Assembly: GCA_037043015.1 (NCBI GenBank)
Contig: CM073324.1
Coordinates: 4,209,413-4,273,412, forward strand
Source of the DNA: Bryum argenteum
Lineage: Eukaryota; Streptophyta; Bryopsida; Bryales; Bryaceae
DNA length: 64,000 nucleotides
Direction of reading: 5' to 3'
A program made the position numbers and the translations under genes. This document shows, one piece after another, positions 1 through 11,605 of the stretch; the first letter of the stretch is position 1, and every line of letters begins with the position of its first letter. Under the pieces are notes generated by a model. It did not search any database and was not told the origin of the DNA. It saw only the letters and a list, made by a program, of their open reading frames with translations.

Positions 1-50
1 AAAGACAATGCAAAAATGCAAATCAGAAAGCCATCATCTCTTGGTATTAC

Positions 51-837
51 TTGTGCCATAAATCCTGGAATGATTCGGTGAAAGATAGTGTCTTTGAAAT
101 GTAGTGCTTTCTTTGTTGTGCGGCCTATACCCGATTTTCCTGCAGGTATCAAAAACCATCAGCCACTTTGGGAAAGCATACTGGCTTCGTGAGGATAAAA
201 CGTTCATGAAGATAGATAATCAGAATCACATAGGAAAAAAACTCTTATATGTCGTTGAGGAATTGCACTCTGTTTGTGAAAAGCAGCGACTTCCCAGCTC
301 ACCACAACACCGTGACCCACATACTGTTGTAAGGCATAAAAAGGCCAGAATAACAATACACTTCACATTATAGAGTACAAAACTTCGATAAAATCTTATA
401 CCAATCCTTCCAACCAAGCGACTTATGGACCTGCCTTCTGAAATCAAATCATCATCCTCACTTGATAATAAGTCAGATAATTTTAGCGAGGTCTTTCTCG
501 TCTCTCTTACCTGTACAGAGGGCTCGGAAGTTTTCCGCAGTCTTCGGCACATAATCTGCGTAGAGCTGTACACAGAAAAGACGTGAATCAATAAAGCTTG
601 TTGTGAACCTCCTGGGAGTAAAGCGCAAAGAAACAAAAACAGCTAAAAACATTACGATGAAATCTTATTGCAAATAACAACAATTCCGATGACAGAAACA
701 TGTTCGACTGGCACCTTGGCAGAGATTGGGTTAGATGAAAAGACATTCACACATACCTCCATGACCAGCTTGCCTAAAGGATCATCTCCTATGGCGATGT
801 CGAAGTAAACCTTCGGATTTGGAGCTTTTTTACCCAT
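51..837 (-). CDS. Cyclophilin-type peptidyl-prolyl isomerase, 5' part only
   Basis: This encodes the first 75 residues of a cyclophilin, which catalyses cis-trans isomerisation of prolyl bonds. Three coding exons on the minus strand join in frame with GT-AG introns: 757-837, 511-565 and 51-139. A donor follows at 49-50 and the rest lies beyond the left edge. The ATG at 837 is chosen because the protein then begins MGKKAPNPKVYFDI, as cyclophilins do. Visible family motifs are VPKTAENFRALCTG and FHRIIPGFMAQ; the latter contains the catalytic-type arginine. The LCTG-to-HF stretch is a long loop (KSGIGRTTKKAL), as in divergent-loop cyclophilins of the CYP95/NK-TR kind. Whether an RS-rich tail follows cannot be seen. 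Confidence in family is high; subfamily is a guess. Confidence 0.9.
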
Positions 838-2215
838 GGTTGACTCAATTCTGACACATCGCAAAACAGAAAATAAATTAGACATTTTCAGCGATTAATA
901 TTTTCAAGTGATCTACCGACCATACAGGCACATAGTTCAAATAAAGAAAAACAGGAAAGAAAGAAAAACCATGCATCAACCAAAAGAGATTACTTTCGAA
1001 ACTGATAGCTGCCTCGTCAATAGGCCATCAAACATTCCCATTGTCTTTCGATTGACCACAACAACAATTCAATAAACCCTGCGAGGCTGACTTCGTCTAC
1101 CACGATTCGACCCAGACGTCCAGTAACCTAATTCGATGCGACCGATCGAACAACATAAACAACCACTACAATCGATCGAAGCGGCATTTAGACAAGAGAA
1201 AAGTAACTATCAGAAACGACAATTCAACGCATTTCAATTCATGTCTATCCATGAAACTCTTTGCCTTCAATCAGCTCCAATCCAAAAAGAAAGAACTGAT
1301 AGAGCGAAATCACTACAGACAGCTTTCACATTGGCAATGCCGCCAATGAAAAGATTCACCACAAAAATCACACGAACGCAAACAAAGCACCAGAAACTCA
1401 AAGACAGTAATGCACATAACTTTATTCAAAGATAACTAATCAAATCAACAGCTAAAAGACCTTAAACCCTCGAAACTGGTTCCCGAACATTATTCGCGGG
1501 TCATCATATTCAAACACTTACAGCGAATTGCATTTTCAATCACAATACAAAATCGCTAGCTGGACAACAAAAATTTCCGAAAAGCAAAAACATCCAAAAA
1601 TACTTTCTACAAAAATTCAGAACTAATGTCGCTTACAGAAATAAACGCCATGCAGAGATGAAAACACGCATACTACATTTTGCAGCTGAAGAGAAAAGAA
1701 GAAGACTAATGCGCAATAATCATCGTAAAAAAAGTTATCGACAGAAACAATCCACAAAGATCAAGCGATACACGATCACAAAACACGAAACCCTCACTGA
1801 ATTAATCAACCTTCAAACGCCTCACAGTCTTCCTCACAGCCTGTGCGCAATGAGTTTCATAGAAGAGGTGAAGGACATGAGAAGGAACAGACCAGGTACC
1901 AAAGCTCCAGCTCTTTATCTCAATCTCTCGCTCGAGCGCAGTCCGATTGCCGAAAGTTTTATACTAATGATGGGGTGAAAGGGAAGAGCGAGAGTTTAGT
2001 AATGAGGTGAGAGGTGTGTCTAAGGGAAGGGCATCGCCATAGCCATGGCGATGGTGCGAGCGGGACGGATGGCCTACGCGAACGGGAGAATGAAAATGCC
2101 ACTGCGGAATTGGCTATGGAGGCAGAGCTCGCTCTCATTAGGGTTTGGGAGTTGAGGTGTTGGACGTTGGACGGAACACATGCAACTCCATTTTGGTTCA
2201 TTTAGCTTTGGGCCC
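838..2215 (-). promoter_or_regulatory. Probable leader and promoter region of the cyclophilin gene
   Basis: No coding exon could be supported here. The GC-richer stretch at 1960-2200 probably holds the start of the transcript. On the minus strand it carries an AAACCCTAA motif (telo-box-like) at about 2138-2146, a motif common near plant transcription starts. A leader intron between this stretch and 838 is plausible but its sites were not resolved. An ATG-led 60-codon frame starting just after the telo-box may be an upstream ORF. All of this is inference. Confidence 0.3.
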
Positions 2216-2960
2216 CCTCTTCCTACATGCCAATTTGTAAGTTATGAATGACAAATATAGTAAGGTGCTCAATAATGGTTCACTTTTCACCGCAGGAAGT
2301 TAATTTTCTTGTAGGGGGAAAATTAGTAGAAAAATAGAGCAAGTGGAATTATCAATTTCAGACTCTACTGCAATGAGTTATGAATTTTTGAAGTTGGATG
2401 TGTAGGTGCTTCTAATCTCGGTACCTTAAATTGACACTCTATGATGTTTGGGTGTTGTTGAACGGAAAAACTGGTACGTACTTCTAAGTGAAGATTACTA
2501 GAGCTCGATTATTGAACATGCTCCATTTTAAACTATTTTATACTATAGCGAGTAAGATTGAATATTCTTACCAAAAAAAATTAGTATATAATTTCGTCAT
2601 GTCTCTCTATGACTTTAGAGTGATGGCATGTACCCTTGCATATGTAAATTGTGGAGCATGTGAGCCAAGGTTTTACATTTACAACAACAAACCACATCGG
2701 TTCTGAAAAGTCATATTCAACAAAATAAATTTACCATCACGTAGAAAAGGAATCTATTATATAATATAAGGCAGATTGCTTGTAGGTTTGTGACTCTATG
2801 ATCTTGGAGATCATATGACGGATTGGGCCGCAATAAGGTGTCACTGGAAGCGTGCATTTTTGTATGGGTGCATGCAACAATGGGATGGCAAATTGGGCCC
2901 CCAAATCCCGAGATAGTGAGTTTCAAAGTATTTACAACTCAAAAATACTAGAATTTACAG

Positions 2961-3002
<42 letters not shown>

Positions 3003-3304
3003 ATTTTAGCAACGAGGGGCATGGTTACAGTATTCGTATAAGGTGGCAAGGCCGTGTGAGCTTACTAGTTTGTATTTAGGGAATTACAAAGGCTATGTCA
3101 ACGTACATTGGGTAGATGTGAGGAATAGAATTAGAAATAACTTTCTTAGTCAAAACGAGTCCAAGTGCTTCACATTTGACAAATGACTTAGTAATCTAAT
3201 ACGTAATCAACGTCCTTGGGGTATTTTGAGCCAAGAGAGATCTTTTTAATGAGTGTCATAAATGAAATAAAATAAACTTTTTAGTTCTTAACCGCATAAA
3301 CTTG
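2216..3304. other. Intergenic, AT-rich, with poly(T) tract
   Basis: No gene seen. A run of 36 T lies at 2963-2998. On the minus strand this could be the poly(A) tail of an old retroposon, but no body is recognisable. Confidence 0.4.
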
Positions 3305-3306
3305 TA

Positions 3307-3956
3307 CTCCCTTTGTCTTATTGTAATTGTCCATTAGGTTCTCTCAAATCTATCTCTTAACCCCTAAAGGCCCGAGGGGTTTAAAGAAAAACTTAGATGT
3401 GTTATAAAATATGGATTCGGTAACCCGTATGAAGTAGCGCTCCAAAGATAGTATAAAGACCTTAAACCCTAAATTAGATCTATACGATTAAATTTTCTAA
3501 AATAAGTAAGATCATTTTTAAAAATAATTAAAGAGAGTAAAACTTTGACAATCAATATAAAATGTAATTTCTATTATTAGCAATTGGAAATTGCTATGAT
3601 TGGCTAAAATCACATATTATATGATAAAATGGAGAGAGGCCACAAGTAACCTATGAGGAACCTTATTAGTTTCCCGAAATAGTAAGTTTTCTTACACTAA
3701 GAAAACTTTGCCATATTTGTGTTTGAAGGCTTATTCTGAACAATCTACAAATCCAAACAGAGTTCTGTAAATTGGGATGTGGTTCCCAACTTACCAAACT
3801 TCCGGAATGTCAAAAAAAAACTCTAAAAAAAATATTTTTTTATCCAGATACAGCTCCTCAAAAATCGGGATCGACCATAAAATGGTTGATAAGGCTCTTA
3901 TGGGTTAAGTCAGATTTAAGAGAACCTAGTGGACAATCATAATAGGACAGAGGGAG
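3307..3956. mobile_element. Stowaway-like MITE, interrupted by a TTAA-type element
   Basis: Terminal inverted repeats of about 50 bp begin CTCCCTTTGTC on the left and end GACAGAGGGAG on the right. TA lies immediately outside both ends (3305-3306 and 3957-3958). This matches the Stowaway consensus (CTCCCTCCGTT with TA target duplication). With the internal TTAA element (3361-3904) removed, the two arms fold on each other almost completely, giving a short MITE of roughly 100 bp. Confidence 0.75.
3361..3904. mobile_element. TTAA-flanked element inside the Stowaway-like MITE
   Basis: TTAA lies at 3357-3360 and 3905-3908. The left end reads CCCCTAAAGGCCCGAG and the right end, reversed, reads CCCATAAGAGCC. 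The right terminus is more diverged than in other copies. The TTAA flanks fall within the arms of the surrounding MITE, which shows which element arrived second. Confidence 0.55.
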
Positions 3957-3963
3957 TAATTAA

Positions 3964-5340
3964 CTTCTTGTAGGTCATGTGGACCAAAGGTTGCGTCATG
4001 AGACCTCATAAATTGAGAGGTCGTAATGAATTAGTGCACAAAACACGTTACAAAATTTCATTATTTTCACGATGAAGTGAAAATGCTACCAATGGGTCAA
4101 TTGCCGTGAAAACATTACCAACCATAGAGTTATTCATCTTCATCTCAAAAACACTCATGTACCAAAAAAGTGCAGCAATAGAACATTTTTTTAGCTAAAA
4201 TAATAACCTTGCAATAGTGAAAACCACTAAAAGTTTTACAAATGAAGAAAGTCTAAAACTACAACCCTTCGTACTCAAATCCATGCCTATTCTTTTGAAA
4301 CCCTTTGATAGAATCAAGCTCTCTATCTACATAGCTAGACCCTAATTGGGATCCATTCCAAAAAATAAAGTTGAAATCCAATGGTGAATGAAGAAATTAT
4401 AAATCTTAGAAAAACATCCATTTTGAACTTTTTTCATTGTAGAAGTATCCTTGCAAATTCAATACCAAAAGAATCTTCCGACTACAAAGTTGTCAAATTT
4501 ATCATGATCATGGATATGTAGAAAATTAATTTGTAATGACAGAAGAGGCTTGCAATGGTGAAACTTGCAGAGGCCCCATAAATTGCAAGACCTCCACGTA
4601 ATACTATTAAAAAACATCACAAAATCTACCACTAGACTTACTGCAATGAAAAAAATCACCAACTAAAAAGATATTCACTTGCATCTTACTTATACCTTTC
4701 GCCCCAAAAAAATTCCATTAAAGAACATATTTGGCCTTGCAATGGTAATAACTGCATCAAAATGTTCAAAGGGAAAAAATGTCTTAAACTAGACCCCTTG
4801 CATGTCATGACTTCCTCACACTTAAGATAGATTTGAGGTTTTTACCACTATAACTAGACTCAGTTTGCAGTCCATATCAACAAAGAAAAGTGAAATCTAA
4901 CGGGGCTTGAAGGAGAAACAACTATTCAAAAACTATGTTTTTATTTTAAGAGATTTGGCTTAGAAATTTAAATGCAAATCGAGTACCTAAATTTTTCAAA
5001 TAGAATATCTTTTAACTACAAAGTTGTTAGATTTCATCTTGAGATTATAATTATCTAACTAATTTTACAAAAACTAAATTGAATTTTACATAATTGGCTT
5101 GCAATGGTAAAACATGCCCCATGTTTGAAAACCCAAATACAATAATTACTTTCACTAAAATGCATGTCATTGATTGATACTTTATTTTATTGAGTTGCAA
5201 TTTTCACCACAAAAATTAGATCGAATTTGGGAGCTAACTCAAGTGTTTTCATCTAAAGCAAAGTCTAGATGAAGATCTTATGACTCTTCAAAAATGATGT
5301 CTTCCATTCAAAATGTTGTTTATTCGATATTCGGCCTGCT
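3964..5340. repeat. Degraded copies of the 973-bp TTAA element family
   Basis: The stretch contains recognisable but rearranged segments shared with the elements at 5439-6411 and 6516-7490. Examples are the segment around 'gtcatgtggaccaaa' near 3975, 'ttggcttgcaatggt' near 5095, and the segment around 5130-5300. No intact ends are left. It appears to be two or more old copies in the same orientation as the 6516-7490 element. Confidence 0.5.
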
Positions 5341-5438
5341 TAAGTCTTAACTATGTATCGTCATCGCCTTAAGACTTGGACAATAAAATTAATCCTCTTC
5401 GTTGCCACATATGGGTATCCTCTATTATGGAATATTAA

Positions 5439-6411
5439 CCCCTAAACGTCCCCAATGTCGTTTTTCTACATTTTGGATGGAGGGCAGAAACTTTGAAGAG
5501 CCATAACGCCTTCATCCAAACTCCGTTTTAGATGAAATCACTTGTATTGGGTTCCAAATCAAGTCTAGTTCGTGTTGTAAATTTTGCAAGCCCATACAAT
5601 AAAGTATGAATTAATGGAATGCACTTTAGTGAAGGCAGCTCTTGTTTTTGGGTTTCCAAGCATGGGGCATGTATTACCATTGCAAGCCAATTATGTGAAA
5701 TTTAAAATAGTTTTACATGATTTTTTTTTCATGGTCATAATTTTAAGGTGATTCTTAACAACTTTGTAGTGAGAAGTTTTTTGATCCAAATGATTTTGCT
5801 ATTGGATTTGCAATGATGTTTTGTCAACCAAAAAAAGTGAGAAAATGGATGATATTTGAGGAGCTATATCTCCTTCATCCACCGTTGGATTTCAACTTAA
5901 TTTTTTGGGATGGCCTCCAATTAGAGTCTAGTCTAAGTGGTAGAAACCTTAACAAGATCGAAGATGTTTTGAAGATAAGGCATGAAATTGAATGCAAAGG
6001 GTCTAGATTTGGACTATTTTTCCTTTGTAAATTTTTTGGCAGTTTTTACCATTGCATGGCTTTTATTTGAGCCAAGAAATTTTTTTGATGAATTTTTTTT
6101 GGGTAAAGGACTTATTAAGATGAAGGTGAACATCTTTCTAGTTGGTGATTTTTTCATTGCAATAGGTATATTGGTAGCATTTCCACCTCAAAGTGAAAAT
6201 GATGAAATTTTGGAGTTTGTTTTTAGTATTAATATGTTATGATCTCCGGATCTATAAGACCTCATGACTCAAATTTTGGTCCACATGATCTTTGATAAGT
6301 CTATTACAAGTTTGTACGGTTGAGATCTTATTAGCTTCTCTTCATTTTCATCTATGACGAATTTTATGGAAATGTGCTTTTCTGCTAAAAATAGGCTGGG
6401 ACGTTTAGGGG
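5439..6411 (+). mobile_element. TTAA-flanked non-autonomous element, 973 bp (copy A)
   Basis: It is flanked by TTAA at 5435-5438 and 6412-6415. The left end is CCCCTAAACGTCC and the right end GGACGTTTAGGGG reversed-complements it, so the terminal repeat is about 13 bp. It has the same length as the copy at 53182-54154. Open frames inside (for example 5813-6070) recur in the other copies, but they read on both strands and resemble no transposase, so I treat it as non-coding. TTAA flanks with CCC/GGG termini are the hallmark of piggyBac-type transposition. Confidence 0.8.
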
Positions 6412-6515
6412 TTAATACATATCGTAAACCATTTACAAAAGAAATCACCGTACCTCATAATCACATTTGATTATTGTTGTAAATACAATTATAGTTCACC
6501 TAGTATCAATATTAA

Positions 6516-7490
6516 CCCCTAAACGCCCGAGCCTATTTTTAGCAAAAAAGCACATTTCCATAGAAATTGTCATAGATGAAGATCAAGAGAAGCTATTAAG
6601 ATCTCAACCGTACAAACTTGTAAAAGACTTATCGAAGATCATGTGGACCAAAATTTGAGTCATGAGGCCTTACAGATCGGGAGATCATAACATATTAATA
6701 TCAAAAACAAACTGCAAAATTTCATCATTTTCACTTTGAGGTGGAAATGCTACCAATATACCTATTGCAATGAAAAAATCACCAACTAGAAAGATGTTCA
6801 CCTTCATCTTAATAAGTCCTTTACCCAACAAAAATTCATCAAAAAAATTTCTTGGCTCAAATAAAAGCCATGCAATGGTAAAAACTACCGAACATTTTAC
6901 AAAGGAAAAATACTCCAAAACTAGACCCTTTGCATTCAATTTCATGCCTTATCTTCAAAACATCTTCGATCTTGTTAAGGTTTCTACCACTTAGACTAGA
7001 CTCTAATTGGAGGCCATCCCAAAAAATTAAGTTGAAATCCAACGGTGGATGAAGGAGATATAGCTCCTCAAATATCATCCATTTTCTCACTTTTTTTGGT
7101 TGACAAAACATCATTGCAAATCCAATAGCAAAATCATTTGGATCAAAAAACTTCTCACTACAAAGTTGTTAAGAATCACCTTAAGATCGTGACCATGAAA
7201 AAAAAAATTCATGAAAAACTATTTTTAATTTCACATAATTGGCTTGCAATGGTAATACATGCCCCATGCTTGGAAACCCAAAAACAAGAGTTGTCTTCTC
7301 TAAAGTGCATTCCATTAATTCATACTCTATTGTATGGGCTTGAAAAGTTTACAACACAAACTAGACTTGATTTGAAACCTAATCAAAGTGATTTCATCCA
7401 AAACGGACCTTGGATGAAGAAGATATGGCTCTTCAAAATTTCTGATGTACATCCAAAATGCCGTTTTTCGACATCGTGGGTTAATGGCTC
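6516..7490 (-). mobile_element. TTAA-flanked non-autonomous element (copy B, inverted)
   Basis: This is the reverse complement of copy A and lies only about 100 bp from it. TTAA is at 6512-6515 and 7491-7494. The left terminus CCCCTAAACGCCCGAG is complete. About 10 bp are missing from the right terminus compared with the copy at 53182-54154, so the GGGCGTTTAAGG part is gone, leaving GTTAA directly after the subterminal hairpin. Confidence 0.78.
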
Positions 7491-7494
7491 TCTG

Positions 7495-8118
7495 AGTGTT
7501 GGATGTAGGTTGATGTCATTGTATAGACCCTACCTAATGTGCTAAATTTAGAAACAAGCTAGAGATAAATACTCTACCCGCACGGCCATTTCGGTAGTGT
7601 GATGTTGAATAATTAATCAATTTTGTGTTTTTGAATTTGGCAAACCTATACTCGTCGCGACTACGTTTTTTTTAGTATAGTCATGACTTTTCTACTTGTA
7701 GATTAATTTTGTATTTTGGTGCCTAAAAATAGTAATTGATTTCTACTCGAATGGTACCAGAATCATGTAAAAAGTAAGACAAGCTTTATAGGTGAAGTCA
7801 AAAAGAAGAATAGCATTGGAGTTGAGCACATGGAAAAGTAAAATGCGGAACAAAATTTGTAAATAAGTAGTAGATTACTAGAATACAAGTGTGTAGATAG
7901 GTCATGAACTTTGTAAGTGAAGAGATAGAGAAGCTAAACAAAGTAAAAAAAACAATAAAAACAAATAGCTAAGTGGTTGGCAATGTATTTTTACCACGAA
8001 TTTTATAATTACTTGGTACCAATCCATATAAGAGATCGAAACCTTATGCCGAATAAGTCATTTTCATATATTGTTTGAGAGCTTCTATTAGCTTGAAGAA
8101 AAGTTAATTCTTACAATC
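7495..8118. other. Intergenic, probable upstream region of the 8119 ORF
   Basis: It is AT-rich and no gene or clear repeat is seen. It would hold the promoter of the ORF that follows if that ORF is expressed. Confidence 0.3.
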
Positions 8119-8769
8119 ATGGCTGATCTTGAGGAGTGTCGAATTAGAAAAGAGAGATTGCAGCTCAAAAAACTTACTTTATATTTACTATCTATTTCAC
8201 ATGTCATAGTTACGATAATTCTACTTCACATGCTTCCTTCGGGTCCAAAATCTATGATTGATTCCTACCCAAAGGATTGTAGTTTCAGCGTATACCAAGT
8301 GCCTCTCACATACTATTTTAGCCAAAAAGCCTTGCGAGTGGCTTTTAGTCCCACAATGAACGGAACTAAGGGAGTTAAATTCTTCGAAAACACAGAGCAG
8401 TCACATTGGTCAATGGTGAAACCCTATGAACAAGAACTTTATTGTGAAGTAATAACTACCTTCTTGCATAAACAAGCAAGATTGTGTCGTGTAGATACGG
8501 AATATATTTGGTCTGAGCCTTGGAACCCCAATTCATTGTGTCTAAAATATTCCCAAACACGAACCCGACTTTATGATTTTGAGATTATGAGCTCTTATGA
8601 CAATATCATCTTCCATGAAGAAGTTGAGCATGACGATGAGAGTACTTTCCAAGTTGGAGTGAAAAAGGTTGTTGACAAAACTTGGGGCCACATCAAAGCA
8701 TTCGTAGATTTTTATGGTGCTCACACAAACAACCTTTTAAAAGAAATCAAGGCCAAACTCATAGCATGA
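8119..8769 (+). CDS. Hypothetical single-exon protein, 216 aa, one predicted membrane segment
   Basis: I do not recognise this protein. The frame opens with an ATG (context aATGG) and runs uninterrupted for 216 codons in otherwise decayed AT-rich DNA, which argues for selection or a recent origin. A charged N-terminus (residues 1-18) is followed by one hydrophobic stretch at about 19-39 that could be a signal anchor. The rest is soluble-looking, with scattered cysteines and an acidic patch near HEEVEHDDE. Codon use is AT-rich, unlike the RLT and NDT genes. No introns, repeats or neighbouring transposase explain it. It may be a lineage-specific gene or a chance frame. Confidence 0.5.
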   Translation: MADLEECRIRKERLQLKKLTLYLLSISHVIVTIILLHMLPSGPKSMIDSYPKDCSFSVYQVPLTYYFSQKALRVAFSPTMNGTKGVKFFENTEQSHWSMVKPYEQELYCEVITTFLHKQARLCRVDTEYIWSEPWNPNSLCLKYSQTRTRLYDFEIMSSYDNIIFHEEVEHDDESTFQVGVKKVVDKTWGHIKAFVDFYGAHTNNLLKEIKAKLIA

Positions 8770-10300
8770 AAAATGTTAGGCTTACCCCTTTGATGGACAA
8801 GATTGTACACAAAAGTCTTTCCATCTAAGCTTACTTTGTCTCAAGGCTTTATTTTATTCTTTTTTATCGAAAGTTCTATATTTTCTCGGCATGTATATAT
8901 TTTGAATAAAGCTTGAGTTTGCAATTTTTAAGTTACAAAAAAATGCTCCCAATATTGTGCAAGGCAAGAACAAAAAAGTCTTTTGAGGGGTGCTGATGAA
9001 ATAGGACTATTCATTTGTAACAATTTTTATTTTTGTTGATATCAAGTTTAGTTCCTACAATATCTTTGAAGATTTCTGTTTCATTTATCATGTTCTTATT
9101 AAATTTAGGAGTTTGTATTGTATTGAAGTGGAAGTTTTATGCAATGTGAATGTGAATATGTACTCATTGGAAATTCCGTTTTGGTTTCTGATATTAATCT
9201 CTTTGTTATTTGGTAAAAATGTGATCAGAATTCAAACCTTGTTTTTGTAGGTTTTTTTAAAAAGCACTTGTCTTGAGTTCAGATCTTGATTCCAATAAAC
9301 AAAGTATATTTGTTAGCAAACAATTATGTGTAACAAGCATATTTCTATATGTAGATTACCCTACCCTTTTGTATAAGAATTTATGTTATTTCCACTTACA
9401 AAAAAGCACAAGCTACTTTATTGAGCATATAGTCACTCAAAAGAGCAGAAAGAATTTCATAAGGATGTAGTAGAATTATCGTACCTCATAATGAAACAAG
9501 ACTTTTGCATATTGATTTACTAAAAGAGTGATTCAAAATCCAAAGCAAATGGTTTTTTGAAGGTTGAAAAAACTAATACCAAAATCAAGGTAAATGAAAA
9601 ACTTTCAACCATATAAAGTTGTCAAAGATCATTCTGAGATGACACTCGTGCAAAAAAGATTCATGATGAAAGCAAATCACATTATTTTTAAATTTTTTTG
9701 AGAGCGAGGGAGTATGATATGACGACATGTATTCTGCTTACACTAGCCGTTTTAAGGTCAATTCTAATTATATTGCCCAACCACTTTGTTAGAGTGTAAT
9801 AACGTCCAGTCTGGTGTGGCTCAATGAAGTTTGCTTGCAAGAAATGAATTTTATTGATTTATTGGAGTAAAACACAATGCTATCATGCTCAGTGAACCCC
9901 TTGAAATCACGGTATTATTTTGAGACAAACTTTTTCAAGCAAATCAAGATATTTTTCTCAGACGAAAGAAATACCATGAAACCAAACTTGATATGAAATT
10001 TCAACCAATTAAATCCTTCTTAACCGCCAACTTGAAATATGGCTTCTCAAGATTTGGGTTTGTCATTGAAAAAGACAAAAATTTAGGGGATGTTTGAGGG
10101 TGAACATGAAATGAGATTTATTGTAATGATTCATGATGGGTGGTGTATGGGAGTAAAAAAGAGCGGCGCTTTTGGGTGAGGATGCGAAATGGACCACGTG
10201 AAGGGCCCTTCATACACACCACGAGCCTCCGCTTCGCTCCTCACGACCAAGCTATTCTCGCCAGATTCTGCTCCGCCCTCTTCTCGCCTCGGATCCCTTC
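8770..10300. other. Intergenic; old repeat remnants, then NDT upstream region
   Basis: No gene seen. Segments at about 9590-9700 and 10010-10060 resemble the TTAA-element family at low similarity. GC content rises from about 10140, where the transcript leader of the NDT gene probably begins. Confidence 0.35.
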
Positions 10301-10460
10301 CTCAAAGCGACTCTTTCGGCATTCCACCATATTCACTTCCGTAGCTCACAATCAATCCTCCACCGCTTCCACATTCACTAACTCACTTGCTTGATCGATC
10401 ACCATTCGAATCCCCTCTCTTGTCTGCAAGCAGCTCGATTGCTCCTTTCCGCACATTACC

Positions 10461-10540
10461 CAGCTGCTCGATTGCTGGTTTTTGGACATCACCCAGCTGC
10501 TCGATTGCTGGTTTTTGGACATTACCCAGCTGCTCGATTG
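10461..10540 (+). repeat. 33-bp tandem repeat in the NDT leader
   Basis: Two near-identical 33-bp units (10461-10493 and 10494-10526), each starting cagctgctcgattgctgg, are followed by a partial third unit. A degenerate related unit precedes them at about 10431. They lie in the probable 5' untranslated leader of the carrier gene. Confidence 0.85.
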
Positions 10541-10603
10541 GTGCCCTAACTTCTGGCGAGGATTTGAGGAGGGAATGCATTTGGAGTGAGGGATTGGCGG
10601 ACG

Positions 10604-10609
10604 ATGTGA
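10604..10609 (+). promoter_or_regulatory. Minimal upstream ORF (ATG-TGA) before NDT
   Basis: An ATG is directly followed by TGA, ten bases before the main start codon. A second tiny upstream ORF (ATG plus three codons and TGA) starts at 10575. If the transcript includes both, scanning ribosomes must pass or reinitiate here, so the pair could lower or tune translation of the carrier. Confidence 0.5.
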
Positions 10610-10618
10610 ATTGAGGGG

Positions 10619-11605
10619 ATGGCCAAGAAGGGCAGCCAAGGGGTGGCCCTGGCAGTGGTGGCGAGCCCGCGGGATGACAGGCGAGGGAAGTTCATCACAG
10701 CGGCCGCGGGGGCAGGGGCGGGGATGCTGGCGGCGACATTCGTATGCCCTCTCGACGTGGTGAAGACGCGGCTGCAAGTGAATCGCATGGGCTACCAGAA
10801 CATCAACGGCACAATGGTGCTGGGGCACCTCGGGAAGATTTTCAAGGAGGAGGGCGTGAAGGGTTTGTACTGCGGGTTTTCATCAACCATGGTAGCCCTT
10901 CTCGTCAACTGGGCGGTCTATTTCACAGTCTACGAGCAGCTCAAGACCTACCTGCAGACACAAGAGAGTCATCGCAGCAATAATGGTCCATCGCCTCGCC
11001 TCTCCGTGGGCGCCAACATGATAGCCTCGGCCGGTGCAGGCGCCACCACAATCTTGGTCACGAATCCCTTGTGGGTGGTCAAAACGCGCATTCAGACTCA
11101 AAGCTTGAGACCGGATCTGATTCCTTACAAGGGCGTGGTATCCGCGCTCCGTAGAATTTTCCGTGAGGAGGGAGCTCGCGGGCTCTACAGCGGCGTGGTG
11201 CCCGCGCTCGCCGGAATCAGTCACGTCGCCATTCAGTTTCCGTTGTTCGAGTTTTTGAAGACCCAGTTGGCTACGCGAGAGGGTACGACAGTGGAGAAGT
11301 TGCCGGTCGGGCAAGTGGCCATGGCGACCTCGGCGGCGAAAGTGATTGCGTCTACCATCACTTATCCCCATGAGGTTGTCCGCTCCAGACTGCAAGAGCA
11401 AGGTCTGGCGAAGCTGGATCAGCTCCGTTACAACGGCGTCGTTGACTGTATCAAGAAAATTTCTGTTCATGAAGGTCTCGGAGGGTTTTATCGCGGCTAC
11501 GCCACTAACTTGATGCGCACCACTCCCGCCGCTGTCATCACTTTCACCAGCTTTGAATTGATTCTTAGGCAACTCAAAATTATCTTCCCTCCCAAGGGGA
11601 ATTAA
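10619..11605 (+). CDS. NDT: NAD+ transporter of the mitochondrial carrier family (NDT type)
   Basis: This 328-aa protein is a six-helix mitochondrial-carrier-family transporter. It has the expected three repeats with signatures at P44 (PLDVVK), P150 ([13 protein letters not shown]) and P250 ([14 protein letters not shown]). The second and third motifs and the AIQFPLFE stretch (about 205-211) are typical of plant NDT1/NDT2, which exchange NAD+ for nucleotides across plastid, mitochondrial or peroxisomal membranes. Membrane cannot be told from sequence. The reading frame is uninterrupted, which contrasts with the intron-rich RLT, PSI and CIPK genes here. The ATG at 10619 is chosen because the first carrier repeat follows at a normal distance. 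Two small upstream ORFs and a 33-bp repeat lie in the leader. Pyrimidine- or folate-type carriers are the less likely alternatives. Confidence 0.9.
   Translation: MAKKGSQGVALAVVASPRDDRRGKFITAAAGAGAGMLAATFVCPLDVVKTRLQVNRMGYQNINGTMVLGHLGKIFKEEGVKGLYCGFSSTMVALLVNWAVYFTVYEQLKTYLQTQESHRSNNGPSPRLSVGANMIASAGAGATTILVTNPLWVVKTRIQTQSLRPDLIPYKGVVSALRRIFREEGARGLYSGVVPALAGISHVAIQFPLFEFLKTQLATREGTTVEKLPVGQVAMATSAAKVIASTITYPHEVVRSRLQEQGLAKLDQLRYNGVVDCIKKISVHEGLGGFYRGYATNLMRTTPAAVITFTSFELILRQLKIIFPPKGN

Noticed and set aside
5813..6242. Open frames in the 973-bp elements, repeated in three copies
   Set aside because: They occur because the copies are similar, overlap each other in several frames, and show no transposase or other motif.
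10387..10614. 75-codon frame ending just before the NDT start
   Set aside because: It starts at TTG, not ATG, and its apparent repeat structure comes from the 33-bp DNA repeat.
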